A DNA stretch of 64,000 nucleotides from Timema cristinae. Its lineage: Eukaryota; Arthropoda; Insecta; Phasmatodea; Timematidae. The stretch lies in the NCBI GenBank assembly GCA_039000515.1, contig JBCFYV010000001.1, positions 53,252,410 to 53,316,409 of the forward strand, given 5' to 3'. The notes beneath the pieces are model-generated. The model saw only the letters and a program-made list of their open reading frames with translations. It searched no databases and had not been told where the DNA came from. The translations under genes were made by a program, and so were the position numbers. Shown here piece by piece: positions 1 to 10,239 of this stretch. Each line of letters opens with the position of its first letter. Position 1 is the first letter of the stretch.

Positions 1-6
1 GTCAAA

Positions 7-279
7 CTAATCTTCTGAGGAGGTGGCGTGTTGCTGAAAACCTTTGATATGACGTCTTGTAGCTTCCCAGCTCTTGCCACTCTGTACGGTTAAACACTGC
101 ACAGTTCCCTCCACATTTTTCAAGATAGACATAGGGCGTAAAGTTATTCTTGACGTCATGCTAACAATGACTCTCTTGGCGTCAACTTCATCCAGCGGGA
201 ACAAAGTGTTGAAAATACTGGTGATGGCGAGCGGCTGCACCGGCTTTGCTTTGCAGTTGCAAACGTCTTGACATCCCAT
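7..279 (-). CDS. Uncharacterised 90-aa protein at the Polinton edge
   Basis: An unbroken 90-codon frame runs from an ATG at 279 to a TAG at 7-9. It begins with a Cys-containing stretch (MGCQDVCNCKAK) and has no membrane segment or domain I recognise. It is the only undamaged frame in the Polinton block. Minus-strand CCAAT and TATA motifs sit 60-80 bases upstream of the ATG, which supports this start. It could be a short Polinton accessory gene, the 5' part of a gene whose later exons lie outside the window, or chance survival of a short frame. The function is unknown. Confidence 0.4.
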   Translation of the reverse strand: MGCQDVCNCKAKPVQPLAITSIFNTLFPLDEVDAKRVIVSMTSRITLRPMSILKNVEGTVQCLTVQSGKSWEATRRHIKGFQQHATSSED

Positions 280-336
280 GATGTTTGTTCATTACGAAAA
301 CTGTCACGGTTATGGCTGGCACGCCACCGGGGCGCC

Positions 337-361
337 CCTTTTATAGGTGCCCACTGATTGG
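337..361 (-). promoter_or_regulatory. CCAAT and TATA boxes upstream of the 90-aa ORF
   Basis: On the minus strand, CCAAT (357-361) is followed 11 bases later by TATAAAAGG (337-345). The ATG at 279 lies about 58 bases downstream of the TATA box. That leaves room for a start site about 30 bases after the TATA box and a 5' leader of roughly 30 bases. The segment is GC-rich. The motifs and spacing are seen; promoter function is inferred. Confidence 0.45.
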
Positions 362-843
362 ACGCAGCCTCTTGAGGGCGGCAGACCCTACAGTCTTGAA
401 AAATGTGTTGTAATATCTCACCACATTAACGCCGTTGCTTGTATGATTGGTGGGTGAAAATAGGGCTAGGAAAGTTTTCATCGGAATGTTATGATTGCGA
501 TAGAGAAGGTAAATGTGACAGTAATAGCCACTAACGTCTGAAGCGATGCACTGAAGTTGTAGCGTGCTATGAGAGATGCGGAAGTGTTTTTGCGTAGAAA
601 TGCCAGTTGTGACTTTATACGGGGTGGAAAACCATAATTGTCAAAATATTCTCCCACTCCGTTATTGTTAATAAAGATTGCGACCCAATGCGTTCCAGGC
701 TTGGTGTGTGGATAAGTGTTGATGACAAGAGTGCTAGGTCGAGCTATTCTTGCGGGTAGTTGATCAGCAGGGAAAACACCCGACCGTACAGAACAGAACC
801 ACGGGTTTGTTTTCAGCGCACGTCTTATGGTGTGCGTGTCCAT
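341..843 (-). pseudogene. Polinton adenovirus-like cysteine protease, frameshifted
   Basis: The reading frame starts at an ATG at 843 and shows the hallmarks of the adenovirus-type maturation protease (C5/Ulp1-like fold) of Polintons: GTHWVAIF with the catalytic His, then EYFDNYG with the acidic residue. The catalytic Cys segment (SGYYC) is in another frame at about 525-540, so a frameshift near 550 separates His and Cys. By family, the enzyme would process capsid proteins during virion assembly. The frame containing the Cys runs on to a stop near 341, close to the promoter of the next ORF. The copy is not functional as read. Confidence 0.8.
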
Positions 844-1080
844 CTTAATCATCCAATCTCGAAGTCCCCATTTCACCGCTATCCCAGGTAATACCGTGCA
901 GTTTGTTGACGATATAGTCAGCTTGATTTATAGTGGCGGATGAAAGTACCTCGATAGCGTATGGGGGTTTTAACACCCAATGTTGAAGTAATGTACCTCA
1001 TACAGATAAAACCCTCAGTCCTTGACGATAAACTCTTTACTGTCGTCTATGAAGCTCTGAAAATTCACAATGACGTCCAT
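830..1080 (-). pseudogene. Small conserved Polinton ORF between capsid and protease genes
   Basis: An ATG at 1080 opens a frame beginning MDVIVNFQSFIDD. It meets a stop after about 21 codons, and similar-looking coding sequence continues in shifted frames to about 830 (with KPPYAIEV and LHGITWDSGE visible). The position between the capsid gene and the protease, and the N-terminal wording, match a short conserved Polinton protein of unknown role. At least two frameshifts are present. The assignment relies on resemblance recalled from Polinton proteins, so the function is left open. Confidence 0.5.
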
Positions 1081-1120
1081 GATTTAAACGAAGAGTTTAA
1101 GGGGCGGAAAGTCACTTGGA

Positions 1121-2429
1121 TTAACTCCCATAATCGGTCACGACGTTTCAATTCTTGTCGAAGGTGATGATGTTGGCAAACTCCCCGTATACGGTACAGT
1201 TGACGGTTTCAGTGAGAGCTATCGTGAAGCTCACTTCGATGCTCAGAGAGCCATGCTGCGTCAAATTCCAATACGATGTCATGTGGGCGAACAGATTAGG
1301 TGTGAGACTGAAAGCCATGAGATGATATCCCTTAGGGAAGGCTTACCGTGTGATGTTGCTACCTTCGTTTATGAAATGGATTCCCGTTCCAGAAAACAGT
1401 GTGTGGTAGGACATGACATAGTTGCCGTTTGAAAAATAGGGCTGTATCGGTTTCGACGGCACTTGATTACCGACCACGTACAGCTGGAAATGGTCATGCC
1501 ATAGGTTTGGAAGTTAAACAGATTCTTGGTGGCAGTCCCCACTGAACTCAGTGTTTGATACAAATCCCACGATGCATCGTTTGTGTAATTGTTCGGTGAA
1601 TACGTTGACCAGTGATTTCCCTTGCACACCCGTAGGAATAGTGAGTGTTTTTACTTCCACACGGGTGATGGGATACTTTGCGGAACTGACATTTAATGAC
1701 TTGGCATGTACCAACATTATAAAAGGTGCTATTTTTACACGTCGCACTAGAAGGCCGGCTTCAGCGATGTAAACCTTAATGTGAGAGAGTTCAGGGACGG
1801 CAATAAAACAAAACCCGTCTCAGGAACGGACAAATTTGACTCTGAGTTCAGTGCCATTCAAAAGGTAATTCTCTTGTTTAAACACGTCACAGTGTAGATA
1901 CCCCAAAAGATCCACCGTCTTACTTTTTGCGGTGAAACTGTGACGGGCCTCAAATTTCTCTTTGCCTGCATTAGCCTCCTCAAAGTTTCCGGGGACGTCT
2001 GGAACCACAGACCGCAAGTCAAATGTGTTCTTTTGGCTTCATTGTTGTAATTGAGCAACGTTTCAATGTACGATCTATAAGCATAAGTATTGCTGGGTGG
2101 TGATATTAGTTTTTGGTTTAAAAACATCCACCTGTGTGAATAGCGAATGCAACCAGTTTTTGACAGGAGCAATTTGATCTCCTCTGTAAAGCACCACCTT
2201 CGGGTTTCATGATAGCCGTCCTGAGATAGAGCATAGTCTGTGAAAGCTAGATATAGAACTCGCCTTGACCGGTAACGGTAAATTCAATGGGCGAATCATT
2301 GGTGAGGGAAGAGACATGTTTGTACTGGAGCTATAGGCCGCTTTCAAGACTGGTTTGCGTGGGTGGGACAGAAAAGTGATCGAGTTCACTGCTGGCACAC
2401 TCACAGGACTGAGGATATAGAAACGACAT
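1121..2429 (-). pseudogene. Polinton major capsid protein (F54H12.2-like), broken
   Basis: An ATG at 2429 starts a frame with SCECASSELD followed by a VPPTQTS motif, the typical N-terminus of the F54H12.2-like Polinton proteins that form double-jelly-roll capsids. Further conserved blocks are NTYAYRSYIETLLNY (about 2060-2105), SKTVDLLGYLH (about 1890-1920), the NLFNFQTYG block (about 1500) and a C-terminal SLSIEVSF...VYGEF block (about 1170-1240). The blocks fall in different frames, so several frameshifts exist. An in-frame TGA at 1148-1150 precedes the expected stop at 1121-1123. The total span of about 436 codons fits this group. It would be the main virion shell protein. Confidence 0.85.
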
Positions 2430-2456
2430 TTCAAATGAAAATATCTACAGCTTCTT

Positions 2457-2845
2457 TCTTGACTTTTTTTACGTCGGGCAACGACAGAAGACTGACGCTG
2501 TTGCTTCTTACGACGTCTTTTATAGCCTGAGCTGGTCATCAGTGTGTCGATATTCTGTTCCGCCTTGCGTTTCAGGTTTGTTCTAGCCTCGCCGACAAGC
2601 TGGCGTAGGACCTCTTTGAAAGTACGATGCTAATTAGCGATGTCGGAGAGCACGTCAATCCCCGTTTGAAGCACCTATTTTCCTATGGCTTTAGCGCCAC
2701 TTCTCAGAAACGGTACTACGCTCTTGAAGAGACTGCTGAAAAAACTTCCTATTCTCTGCCCGCGTTGATAGGGAACGCTGCGGTAGATCAAAGATATTCC
2801 TGTTCCAGCCTGGTTGATGTAGTATCTTTGGTAGGGACAGTTCAT
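2457..2845 (-). pseudogene. Polinton pX/pVI-like basic minor protein
   Basis: From an ATG at 2845 one frame runs nearly to the capsid start with only two in-frame TAG stops. The N-terminal region contains YYINQAGTG and PYQRGQRIGSFF, followed by a hydrophobic, amphipathic segment (SVVPFLRSGAKAIGK). The C-terminus is a strongly basic tail with KRRRKK and ARRKKSQ. This Gly/Gln-rich head, amphipathic helix and Arg/Lys-rich tail is the layout of a Polinton minor virion protein related in style to adenovirus pVI/pX, thought to bind DNA or membranes. The lack of indels makes this the best kept of the recognised Polinton genes. Confidence 0.7.
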
Positions 2846-2849
2846 ATTG

Positions 2850-3608
2850 AGCAGCGTCGAAAATGAAGTTTCACGCACACTTTTCCAAACCCGAATGGTA
2901 CAGGTTCACCAGTGTCTGTTCTTATATTGATTTCCAGGCTTTCAATTTCCCTTATAAGTACGGACACGTACTGCAACGGATCATAGCTAACTGTCTTATA
3001 TATACCGTATAGATAGTTTATGTTGTTGATACCGACTATACATAAAAGCGGCGCCACAATGTCGTCGACTGGCTGAGGATCGACGTTATCCGTGTAGATG
3101 TACATTTGCGAAGGGCAAGCCTAGTAAATATTGTCAGCGTACGGTATCTTTGGGACTTTGATCAGATTAGTCTGAGGATTGAAACTGAGCTGTAGATTTA
3201 GTTGACTTGATAGACCCAGCAGCTGTATATTTGTTGAAGAAGAAACAACGTCCACTTTTTTGTTGGGTTTGTGTACTTGAATACAACTCCGGAATCCCCT
3301 TTAAACGCCTCTACTACATTTAGGGCTTTGACTAATTCATGGATAGTGCTGTAGATTTTAGGAGGGATGTGATCCTTGAACATTGGTTCCACGCAGCTAG
3401 CGTCCACCCAGTTGTACCATACAATATTTTGACCCTTAGATACGGTGGTGAAATAACACGGATATTGGAACTCGGTGAGAGCGACTTACCACTGGCGTTG
3501 AGTGTAAGACGGTAGGGTAGTTGCGTGGTAAAATTCTCGAGGGTATTTTTCGGGAAATATCCCATAGAGCTGTCGCTTGGCAAAGTGATGTACAATTGGT
3601 CCTTCATT
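2850..3608 (-). pseudogene. Conserved Polinton structural-type protein (TLPSDSSM family)
   Basis: An ATG at about 3608 opens a frame with YITLPSDSSMGYFPKNTL and FTTQLPYRLTL, a very characteristic N-terminus among Polinton proteins. The middle part (KDHIPPKIYSTIHELVKALN near 3350) is in a second frame, and the C-terminal block (YIYTDNVDP, RTDTGEPVPFGFGKVCVKLHF, about 3100-2860) is in a third. Length is about 250 codons plus indels. It sits between the integrase and the pX-like gene and its start slightly overlaps the end of the integrase. A minor capsid or penton role is possible but not shown by the sequence. Confidence 0.65.
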
Positions 3609-4660
3609 ATAGGGCCTAACGTAACTGGCAAGAATCCAAGAATTAAACTTGGTGAGGTAACCATTTCACTCACGTTCACTATCTTTCTGGTGCATTTACC
3701 CTTGACACGTATTATTTTATCAACTTTAAATATCTCTGGAAGACGTACGCGTTGCGATTCTGATTCGTAAAACGTTCCTTCCACTTCCTCGCCATCAAGA
3801 TTGGTCAGCCTGTAGACGACTGGTTGTCGCAACACAACACTGCTGACTTTGAAAATTTCTTCACTTCAATTGCATTCGTAGCCCTTTTCAAACAGCATTT
3901 TGGATTTGCTAATAAGCACCTTATCACCAACTTTTATTTTTGGCTCATTATTAGAGTTTGGACGCCGTTTTCCAAACAATTACTCTTGGTTTCTGAAACG
4001 TCAGGGAGGCGGCATCTTGATAAGGAATGTTTTGCACCGTTGTAACCGTCGAAGAGATCTTGGAGGACGTCCACATACCGATACGTGTTATGTTTGGTAA
4101 AGTAGCACCACATGTGCCCTTTAAGAGTTCTATTGAATCGTTCCACGATTCTTGCCTTCACGTTCGGATTATGAGTGGTGTAGTAATGCATGCCTTATTG
4201 ATTGAGAAATTTACGGTCTAGACGTTTCATGAACTCTGTCCCCTTGTCCGTCTGTAAACCTAGAGGTTTACGGCCACTTTGTTTGAAAATGTCCTGAAAG
4301 GCGTCTCTCATGATGCTCCACGTCTTGAATGGAAGCGTCCTCGCCCAGGCCATCTTGCTAAACACGTCGATGACGGTGAGCAAGTACACTGCACTGATGT
4401 TGTGTTTTTCTAGAGTTCGCATATCGTTGAGATCGGCTTGCCAGAGATCGTCAATGTTCGACACCACATACTTGTTGCATGGAATTTTTTTATCACCGGT
4501 TTGTAAGGTATAAGCGTCCTGCACACGAAGCCATTATTGTACTTTGTTCCGGATCTTCCTTGGATGCCTTTATGAGCAACGTTGCCCCTGCAAACCCTGA
4601 AGGATAAGAAGGGTCGTAGTAGATGTGGGCTAAACGGACCACTAAGCCCGGAACGGCAGC
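3608..4660 (-). pseudogene. Polinton rve-type integrase with chromodomain, frameshifted
   Basis: The conserved order is an N-terminal YYDPSYPSGFAG block (about 4570-4625), then the retroviral-integrase core with DLWQADLNDM (first Asp), TVIDVFSKMAWA and LQTDKGTEF (second Asp) at 4260-4460, then IVERFNRTLKGHMW (Glu) at about 4130. An SH3-like part (KVLISKSKMLFEKGYECN, YRLTNLDGEEVEGTFYE) follows, and finally a chromodomain remnant (FKVDKIIRVKGK; KFNSWI in another frame near 3640). Frameshifts separate the second Asp from the Glu (near 4195) and split the chromodomain. The family integrates Polinton DNA; this copy cannot be active as read. Confidence 0.9.
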
Positions 4661-5304
4661 CACCTGTTTTCGTCCACCCTTTTCAGTTTCTCCTTCTTAG
4701 GGCATTCTGATGGTGTAAGTGGTTGGGGTACGGGTGTCGTATCTCTAATGGACGCCAAACGTTTTGGATTTACAATAAATTCTTTCGGAACATTTATTTG
4801 TTGAAGCAGTGTGAGAAACTCTCGCCACCCTGACGGCTCACTGTGTTTTCTTGCTCTGATAAGATCGTTGATTAAATCCACAATATTGGATCCACAAGAG
4901 GCGTATCGTGAATTCTCACTTTCTCGTTTTTGTCCCAAAAGATACCGCCTCGGGGAATACTATGCTCTAGTAAAAGCTCAGCTTTTTTACGTGCCTGTAC
5001 TGGTACAGTGTTGAGTACAGCAGTGATGGAAAATACAGGCAATTCAGGGGTGGTAGTAGTGATGGTTGGTGGTGGTATTTTCAGTTTGTGGAGGGTGTTG
5101 ACTAAAATTCAGATAGTGCTGTAGCACTTGTTGGTATAAAGTCCATTTAGAATGGTCAAGTTTTGAAGCGAGGATTTTTTTCCAATTCCTTGTCCAGTTC
5201 GTAGACCTCTAGATTTTTGGCCGATGCTACTTGTTGGTGGTGTTGCTCTTAACGGTGTAAGGCTTTGGGTGACACCAATATAATCTTTTTAGTGTGTTCT
5301 CCAT
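4642..5304 (-). pseudogene. Conserved Polinton protein of unknown function upstream of integrase
   Basis: An ATG at 5304 starts MENTLKRL; coding sequence continues in a shifted frame (VSPKAL, NLEVYELDKELEKNPRF at about 5150-5210). Later blocks are ARKKAELLLEHSIPRGGIFW (about 4940-5000) and LINDLIRARKHSEPSGWREF (about 4820-4880), ending in an intact stretch down to 4642. The family is a recurrent Polinton ORF with a Lys/Glu-rich N-terminal half and a conserved hydrophobic-plus-basic segment in the C-terminal half. No catalytic motif is visible. Several frameshifts are present. Confidence 0.6.
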
Positions 5305-5324
5305 TATCTACTTGTTGAATGAGT

Positions 5325-5420
5325 TGTTGTGTGGTCTAGGGATAAAGTGCTCGCCTCAGGATCCGGTGTTTGTGGGTTCAAACCCAGCCGAGGTAGAGGG
5401 ATATTTCTTGAGCAAAAAAT
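5325..5420 (+). mobile_element. tRNA-derived SINE head
   Basis: An RNA polymerase III-type A box (TGGTCTAGGGATAAAG) is followed about 40 bases on by a B box in a T-arm context (GGGTTCAAACCC). It sits next to the right edge of the Polinton block. No SINE 3' tail follows directly, so it is a truncated or divergent copy. Confidence 0.5.
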
Positions 5421-5544
5421 AATTCCACAACACATCCGTTACTGTTTCCAACCTGTGGTCAGTTTTTTATTTCAGCCATATATTTTCCACAGCTGGCGTT
5501 CTAGGCCTGTCGTAGCTCCATATGCCTCATGATCTAACTCAAGA

Positions 5545-5715
5545 TTAAGACAGGCACAACATCTAGTCCCCGGCCATTAATTTATCAATGTGAAAAGATA
5601 AACTCATATTTTCATCAATGATAATTTTTCAGTTATGCCGGGAATCAAACTCGGGACTCCTAACTTAGTAGAGAGAAACGCTACTGACTGAACTAAAGTT
5701 TCGGATCTCCCTCTC
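5545..5715 (-). mobile_element. tRNA-derived SINE, family 3 (CCGGCAGTTAA body)
   Basis: Read on the minus strand, a tRNA-like head with a B-box GAGTTTGATTCCCGGC is followed by a body ending in the CCGGGGACTAGA-type motif (here 5565-5580 on plus). The same head and body occur at 45240, 49790 and 56375, all on the minus strand. Homology between the four is seen; the SINE class is inferred from the tRNA-like head. Confidence 0.55.
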
Positions 5716-5869
5716 ACTATATAATTATATATAAAGGGAGCTGGAGAAATAATTTATTTATTTTGACATAAAAACTGTAAAAACACTTACTTTTACTACT
5801 CGCGTGCCCTACACTCACACCCTAAGAATTAAAACAAAAAACTATTGAAAGGTAACCCTAAACCTGAAA

Positions 5870-6010
5870 CGAACCAGGATGCATAAGTGGTAGATCATTG
5901 GCCCTCAAAAACAAAAGTCCCGGGTTCAATTCTCATACTTGGATGCCATGCTGTCATGAATTTGGTTCCAGTATCAAAACTGATCCTTTGGACAGTCATC
6001 ACGTATCAGT
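5870..6010 (+). mobile_element. tRNA-derived SINE fragment
   Basis: A tRNA-like segment has an A-box-like AAGTGGTAGATC and a B box CGGGTTCAATTC. The downstream body does not match the other families in this window well. It is probably an older SINE. Confidence 0.4.
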
Positions 6011-6310
6011 TTATAATAAATTTTAATTAAAATCAGTAACTAGAGTACTGTCTTCATGTTCATCATAATCTCGGTACCCTCTCACGTGACACCCACTCAC
6101 TCTTCATCCCTCTTCACAAAACTAACTTCTATTCTCTTTATTTTACTGTTGCTGGAGCTCGTTCCCAGAATCCTCTTGATATAAATATTAAAACTGTCGC
6201 TACTATAAAATCCTTTCAGCATAATCTTCCTCAAAGTCTACGAGCAGATTCTCTATCGTCGATGTGAGGGGAAATGTAGGGATAAAGTAAGAATTTGTGT
6301 GTAAAGTAAA

Positions 6311-6353
6311 ATTATTATTATTATTACTATTATTATTACTATTATTATTATTA

Positions 6354-6390
<37 letters not shown>

Positions 6391-6391
6391 T
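6311..6391. repeat. (ATT)n microsatellite, interrupted
   Basis: About 27 ATT units with ACT and AT interruptions. SINE tails in this window are also TAA/TTA-rich, so this may be an expanded former SINE tail. Confidence 0.95.
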
Positions 6392-7600
6392 ATAAACATG
6401 TATCTAGCCTACATACTTAGTTACTAAATATTATTATCAGAATGGTTTTCTTTTTAAATTATTTGATGTCTCCATTTTGTTTAAAATATGCATAATATAG
6501 ATCACACATAAATGTGTGTAATATTAAAGATGTGTTCTAATTTTCTTTCTTTCCTTTATTTAGTTATGCTTCCTTATTTATTTTATTTTATTCGTTTTGT
6601 AAATGTACAATTATATGAACAGAAATGTGGTAAATGTATTTTTAATATCATTATTTTTGTACACATCTATAAAATTATTAATTTTTAACACATAAATATT
6701 AGATGAACAAGCTTTCTTATTAAGGATTTAAATATAAGAAACACGATGGCTTTAACTTCATCCAAAAAAAGACGATATTATTTTTATTACTTTTACTATA
6801 CTGAGATGCTATCTGCATGCTTGAAAACTAAATAGTTACTAAAAACATCACCGGATTCATCTTCCTTCTTAATATTTCAATATGTTTGATTACTTTGGCA
6901 AGTGATATAAACCTGACTTTAGTTTAAAATACAAATTTATGGTGTGGATGATTGTAGACAAATTTTAAGTAACTTTTGAGCTGTCAAAAAAGGTCAAACT
7001 AACTAACCAATTCGGCTGGTTTCAGTTCCAATAACTATTCATTTTTGACATCATTCTGAGCTAAGCCAATTAAGTCGTTTATTAAATCATTCAATATATT
7101 TATGTTTTTACATATTTTAAAACTAAACATATTAAGATAAATAATCATATATAGAGTGATTTTATGTAAATTATCAATATAATATGTGAAAAATAGTATA
7201 GACTAATATTACACTCGAATATCCGCCACTACCAAAAACTAGGTTATACAATACTAGTACCTTTATCCGTGGACTCATCCATGCGGGACCAATTAATATT
7301 TATCTAAAAGTATATGTTTGATCCAACTCACATATCCCCACGAGTAGATTCTTCCTCCTCTTTCCGGCCTATGAAGTAGTGTGCACTCCCAGAGGGTGCT
7401 TATTGCAGTAATGTGCATCATAAATAATGTCGGGCTAATCCCTAACCGAGAGTTGTAATAATTGCTGTCTACATGATATCCTGCATCTCTCTCTCTCGTC
7501 CCAATGGTGTTCAGGCATGGAACAGTGGGTGTAGGACATGGTCTGTGATAGTACTTTTAGTCCAATAGGGGCAAGAGATGATGGTTAGTATAAATATTAT
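6392..7600. other. AT-rich DNA without recognisable genes
   Basis: No frame, RNA or repeat with a recognised signature was found. Composition is strongly AT-rich up to about 7230 and more balanced after it, which may mark older sequence of the Ty3-type element that is recognisable from 7.6 kb. Confidence 0.6.
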
Positions 7601-7619
7601 AATCCACTCTATTTGTGGC

Positions 7620-8550
7620 CAGGCAGGGGGAGGCCTACAAGGCAGTAAGAGACCCAATAAAAATGTAAGAGAAATCAAAAACAGTACTATGACCTGAAGA
7701 CTACAAACAAAATGTATGACGCAGGGGACCTTGTTTATCTTGCATGATACATCCGTAAAGCCAGGAGTTTCAAGGAAACTGGCAAAATCCTCAAGAAACT
7801 AGGTGACGTGAATTACAAAATGAAAATAAACAATAAGAAATATGTTATTCATGTCAACAGACTCAAACCATTCCAGGTAACCCCAGAACGCAGACGAAGA
7901 AGACGCAGGTTACTTGAATATCCCCCAAGCAAGAAGTTGAAGATATCGAGTTCAACAGAGACAACACCTACCTACCACCTGAAGATCCTGTTGTCGAACC
8001 TGAGGATATCGAGCAGGAATATCTATAACAGGAGGATGACTTGGAGCTTACTCTAGAAGAGGAGAGCATAATCGAGATGGACCTCTCGACTATCACCAAT
8101 GAGGGAGCTGATACTACAGCTTCGGGATGGTCACCAGGGACGCGTCATTATCATCATATGATGACGGACATTGCTGAGGACGTCAACGAGCAGAGGGAGC
8201 CCTATAACCTCAGACAGCGTCGTCTTAACCTGACCCGTTAGTTTCAGATATCTCCAAGTATGAGTGGTGTCCCTATCCTCAACAGAGGGCTACCAGGAAC
8301 GGGGAGTAGTACTGGTGATCCTAACAGGGAAGAGCAACCTCAACATCGAGCCGGTTCGACCAGGAGGTAGGACCAGGTCATGTCAAGTGAACAGGGATAT
8401 CATCAAGAGGACAACGGCGAGGAAGAGCTCCATGATGGTGATGGAAGGAGTCAAGGGACGGTACACTTCGAGATTTCATCATCGCCGATTGGACGTACAA
8501 ACCAGCCACGACGCGATGATCCGGGACGTGTACACTTGTATCGTGACAAA
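7620..8550 (+). pseudogene. Ty3/gypsy-type pol 3' end (integrase C-terminus and acidic tail)
   Basis: A plus-strand segment carries the C-terminal end of a Ty3-type integrase: a YDAGDLVYL motif (7710-7742), KPGVSRKLAK in a second frame, then LGDVNYKMKINNKKYVIHVNRLKPF (7800-7875; quoted as key residues VNYK...VIHVNRLKP). It is followed by a basic patch (RRRRRRR), an acidic/Ser/Thr-rich tail and a C-terminal PYNLRQRR motif ending in a stop near 8241. A second polar frame continues to about 8550. In-frame stops and at least two frameshifts are present upstream of 7808. The upstream RT, RNase H and integrase core were not recognised, so this is a 3' remnant. Confidence 0.75.
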
Positions 8551-8665
8551 ATGTGAAAAATTGCGAGTTTTTTTTCAGTAGATGTGAACATTTATTTTTA
8601 TATGACTTTTTTTGTACTATAATAACTGCACAAAGTATCTGTTTGTTAGTAGCTAAATCACACTT

Positions 8666-8678
8666 AAAAGGGGTGGTT
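8666..8678 (+). promoter_or_regulatory. Possible polypurine tract of the Ty3-type element
   Basis: AAAAGGGGTGG lies about 425 bases after the conserved pol stop. A polypurine tract marks the 3' LTR edge and primes plus-strand DNA synthesis. The LTR that should begin here was not delimited, because no second LTR copy was found for comparison. Confidence 0.25.
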
Positions 8679-8679
8679 T

Positions 8680-9280
8680 TTAATTAAAAAGTGTACCGAG
8701 GGTAGCACACTTTTAGAAATTGAAGGGTATTGTTGGGAGCCAACAACATATAGAACAGAATGTGCAGCTACAGAAGTGCATAGTTGAAACTAGGGATAAT
8801 TGCAACCTAAGACGGCCGACTAGCTTACGATTACATTCCTAGTCTTGAGACAATGGCTTCTGTACTGACCATGTAAATTCAAGTTAGGGATGAACGGCTG
8901 GTTCATGAACCGGTGTTAATCCAGGGACAAATTGGCTGACTAGCAGGCAGTTGTCTCCGGTACTTCATCAGAGGATGTTGTCAAACTAAAGACCTCTGCA
9001 TGGTTCAGGAATATATTAGAGTTAGGATAGTTTACCCAGGAATCGATACAATGTATCAAACATCTTTTGTAAATAATTGCATATTTTATATTCCATGTTA
9101 TTAAACTAGTTAATAATAGAATAGAAAACATCTATCATATTATTTAAATGTGTGCATGTGCTCATATCCTCTGTGAACTGGCGACCGGTCATAGCAAAAT
9201 GTTAAAATTAGGTATTTGGCAGTTAAATTTAAAATTATTTATAATTTAATTATGTTAAATTACGCCTTATACAGCACTGT
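8680..9280. other. No gene seen; possible 3' LTR and AT-rich flank
   Basis: Moderate-GC sequence at 8690-9000 follows the possible polypurine tract and could be a decayed LTR. There are no coding features or tRNA-like motifs. Confidence 0.3.
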
Positions 9281-9289
9281 TTCTCACTC

Positions 9290-9560
9290 CAAAGACACTT
9301 CTCTTCTCCTTCTCTTCTCCATATCAGGTCTCTTACTCACCTATAGAACAACTAGCCATACCACCTTCTTATTAGATCCTCTTTACTTCCACATTTCACC
9401 GAAATAACGCTGCCAAGATATTTTACGTTCTGCACTTTTCTCAGCTCTACTCCATCCAACTTTATAGTTTTATTAAGCCTTATCTTCCTCCTTGTCATTA
9501 CCATTACTCCTCACTTTGCCGTACTAAACTTCATTCAACACACTTTCACTTACTCCTTCC
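9290..9560 (-). pseudogene. LINE reverse-transcriptase fragment (thumb region)
   Basis: On the minus strand a frame at about 9355-9475 reads IKLDGVELRKVQNVKYLGS followed by VIS. This is the conserved stretch just after the catalytic palm of non-LTR retrotransposon reverse transcriptases (L..V..FKYLGS pattern). Flanking coding sequence lies in other frames. The copy is 5'- and 3'-truncated. It may be the same LINE family as the C-terminal fragment at 63.06-63.26 kb, but the two pieces do not overlap. Confidence 0.7.
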
Positions 9561-9599
9561 GTTCCAGTACTTCCCCTCCCTTCTCATGTATCATAGATT

Positions 9600-9960
9600 A
9601 AAGCATATGGTCTACTTTAATTAAACTTCTTGGCTATGGGGTATTTGCTGCGGGTTTCTTTGATAAGGTCTATGTGTGTTTCTGAAACTATGGTACACGT
9701 AGTATCAGTGGTACGTACACATATTCCCGGTGGTACGCCGTGAGAAGACAAATAAAACAAGCAAATTAAAGTCGTACAAGGATAAGGTCTCATCAAGCCT
9801 ATAAATATATTAAGACGAAGTCTAACCAAAAGGAAAATAGATATACAACAGTGGTCGAAGGAGTGACAGCAGCACTGATTCAAGCTGACAAATGGCGCAG
9901 CCAATATGCCAGCCGGTGGCAGTATTGTCATCACGCTGTCAGGTTGTCAATTGATTACCG
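9600..9960. other. Moderate-GC segment, unrecognised
   Basis: A 105-codon minus-strand frame (9934-9617) is open, but I recognise no motif in it. The GC content is higher than the flanks. It is probably part of a repeat. Confidence 0.2.
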
Positions 9961-10239
9961 TCATTGTCTTTTGAAAAACTATTTTCCTTGTGTGTGTAGA
10001 AAAATGTGCTGCAATTAGGCACTGTGGATTGAAATGTGGTTAGACCTTCATGATTTCAGAACAAATAGTGTAATATTACTTTAGTAAGCAATTAATTAAT
10101 TGTGGAAATTTTCTGTTTATTGGTTGTAACAAAGATAATCTATTCATGGTAACGAGACGTGTTCATGTTCATGTAGTGATAATAAAGAAAATAGAATTGA
10201 AATTTTGATGGAAATCGCTGTTTCGTGATCCACTGAATC

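Larger units (their letters stand above)
1..5304 (-). mobile_element. Maverick/Polinton element, decayed, partial
   Basis: A block of seven recognisable Polinton genes lies on the minus strand, all in the same direction and closely packed. The order of transcription is conserved unknown protein, integrase, TLPS-type protein, pX-like protein, capsid protein, small ORF, cysteine protease. Every recognisable gene carries frameshifts or in-frame stops, so this is an old insertion. Family-B DNA polymerase and the packaging ATPase were not seen and may lie beyond the window start or be lost. I could not define terminal inverted repeats. The right limit is set by the start of the first gene near 5304, beyond which SINE sequence begins. 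The GC content is clearly higher than in the AT-rich flank. Confidence 0.9.

Noticed and set aside
961..1167. Plus-strand 68-codon frame and other plus-strand frames in the first 5 kb
   Set aside because: They are antisense to recognisable Polinton genes and have no family features of their own.
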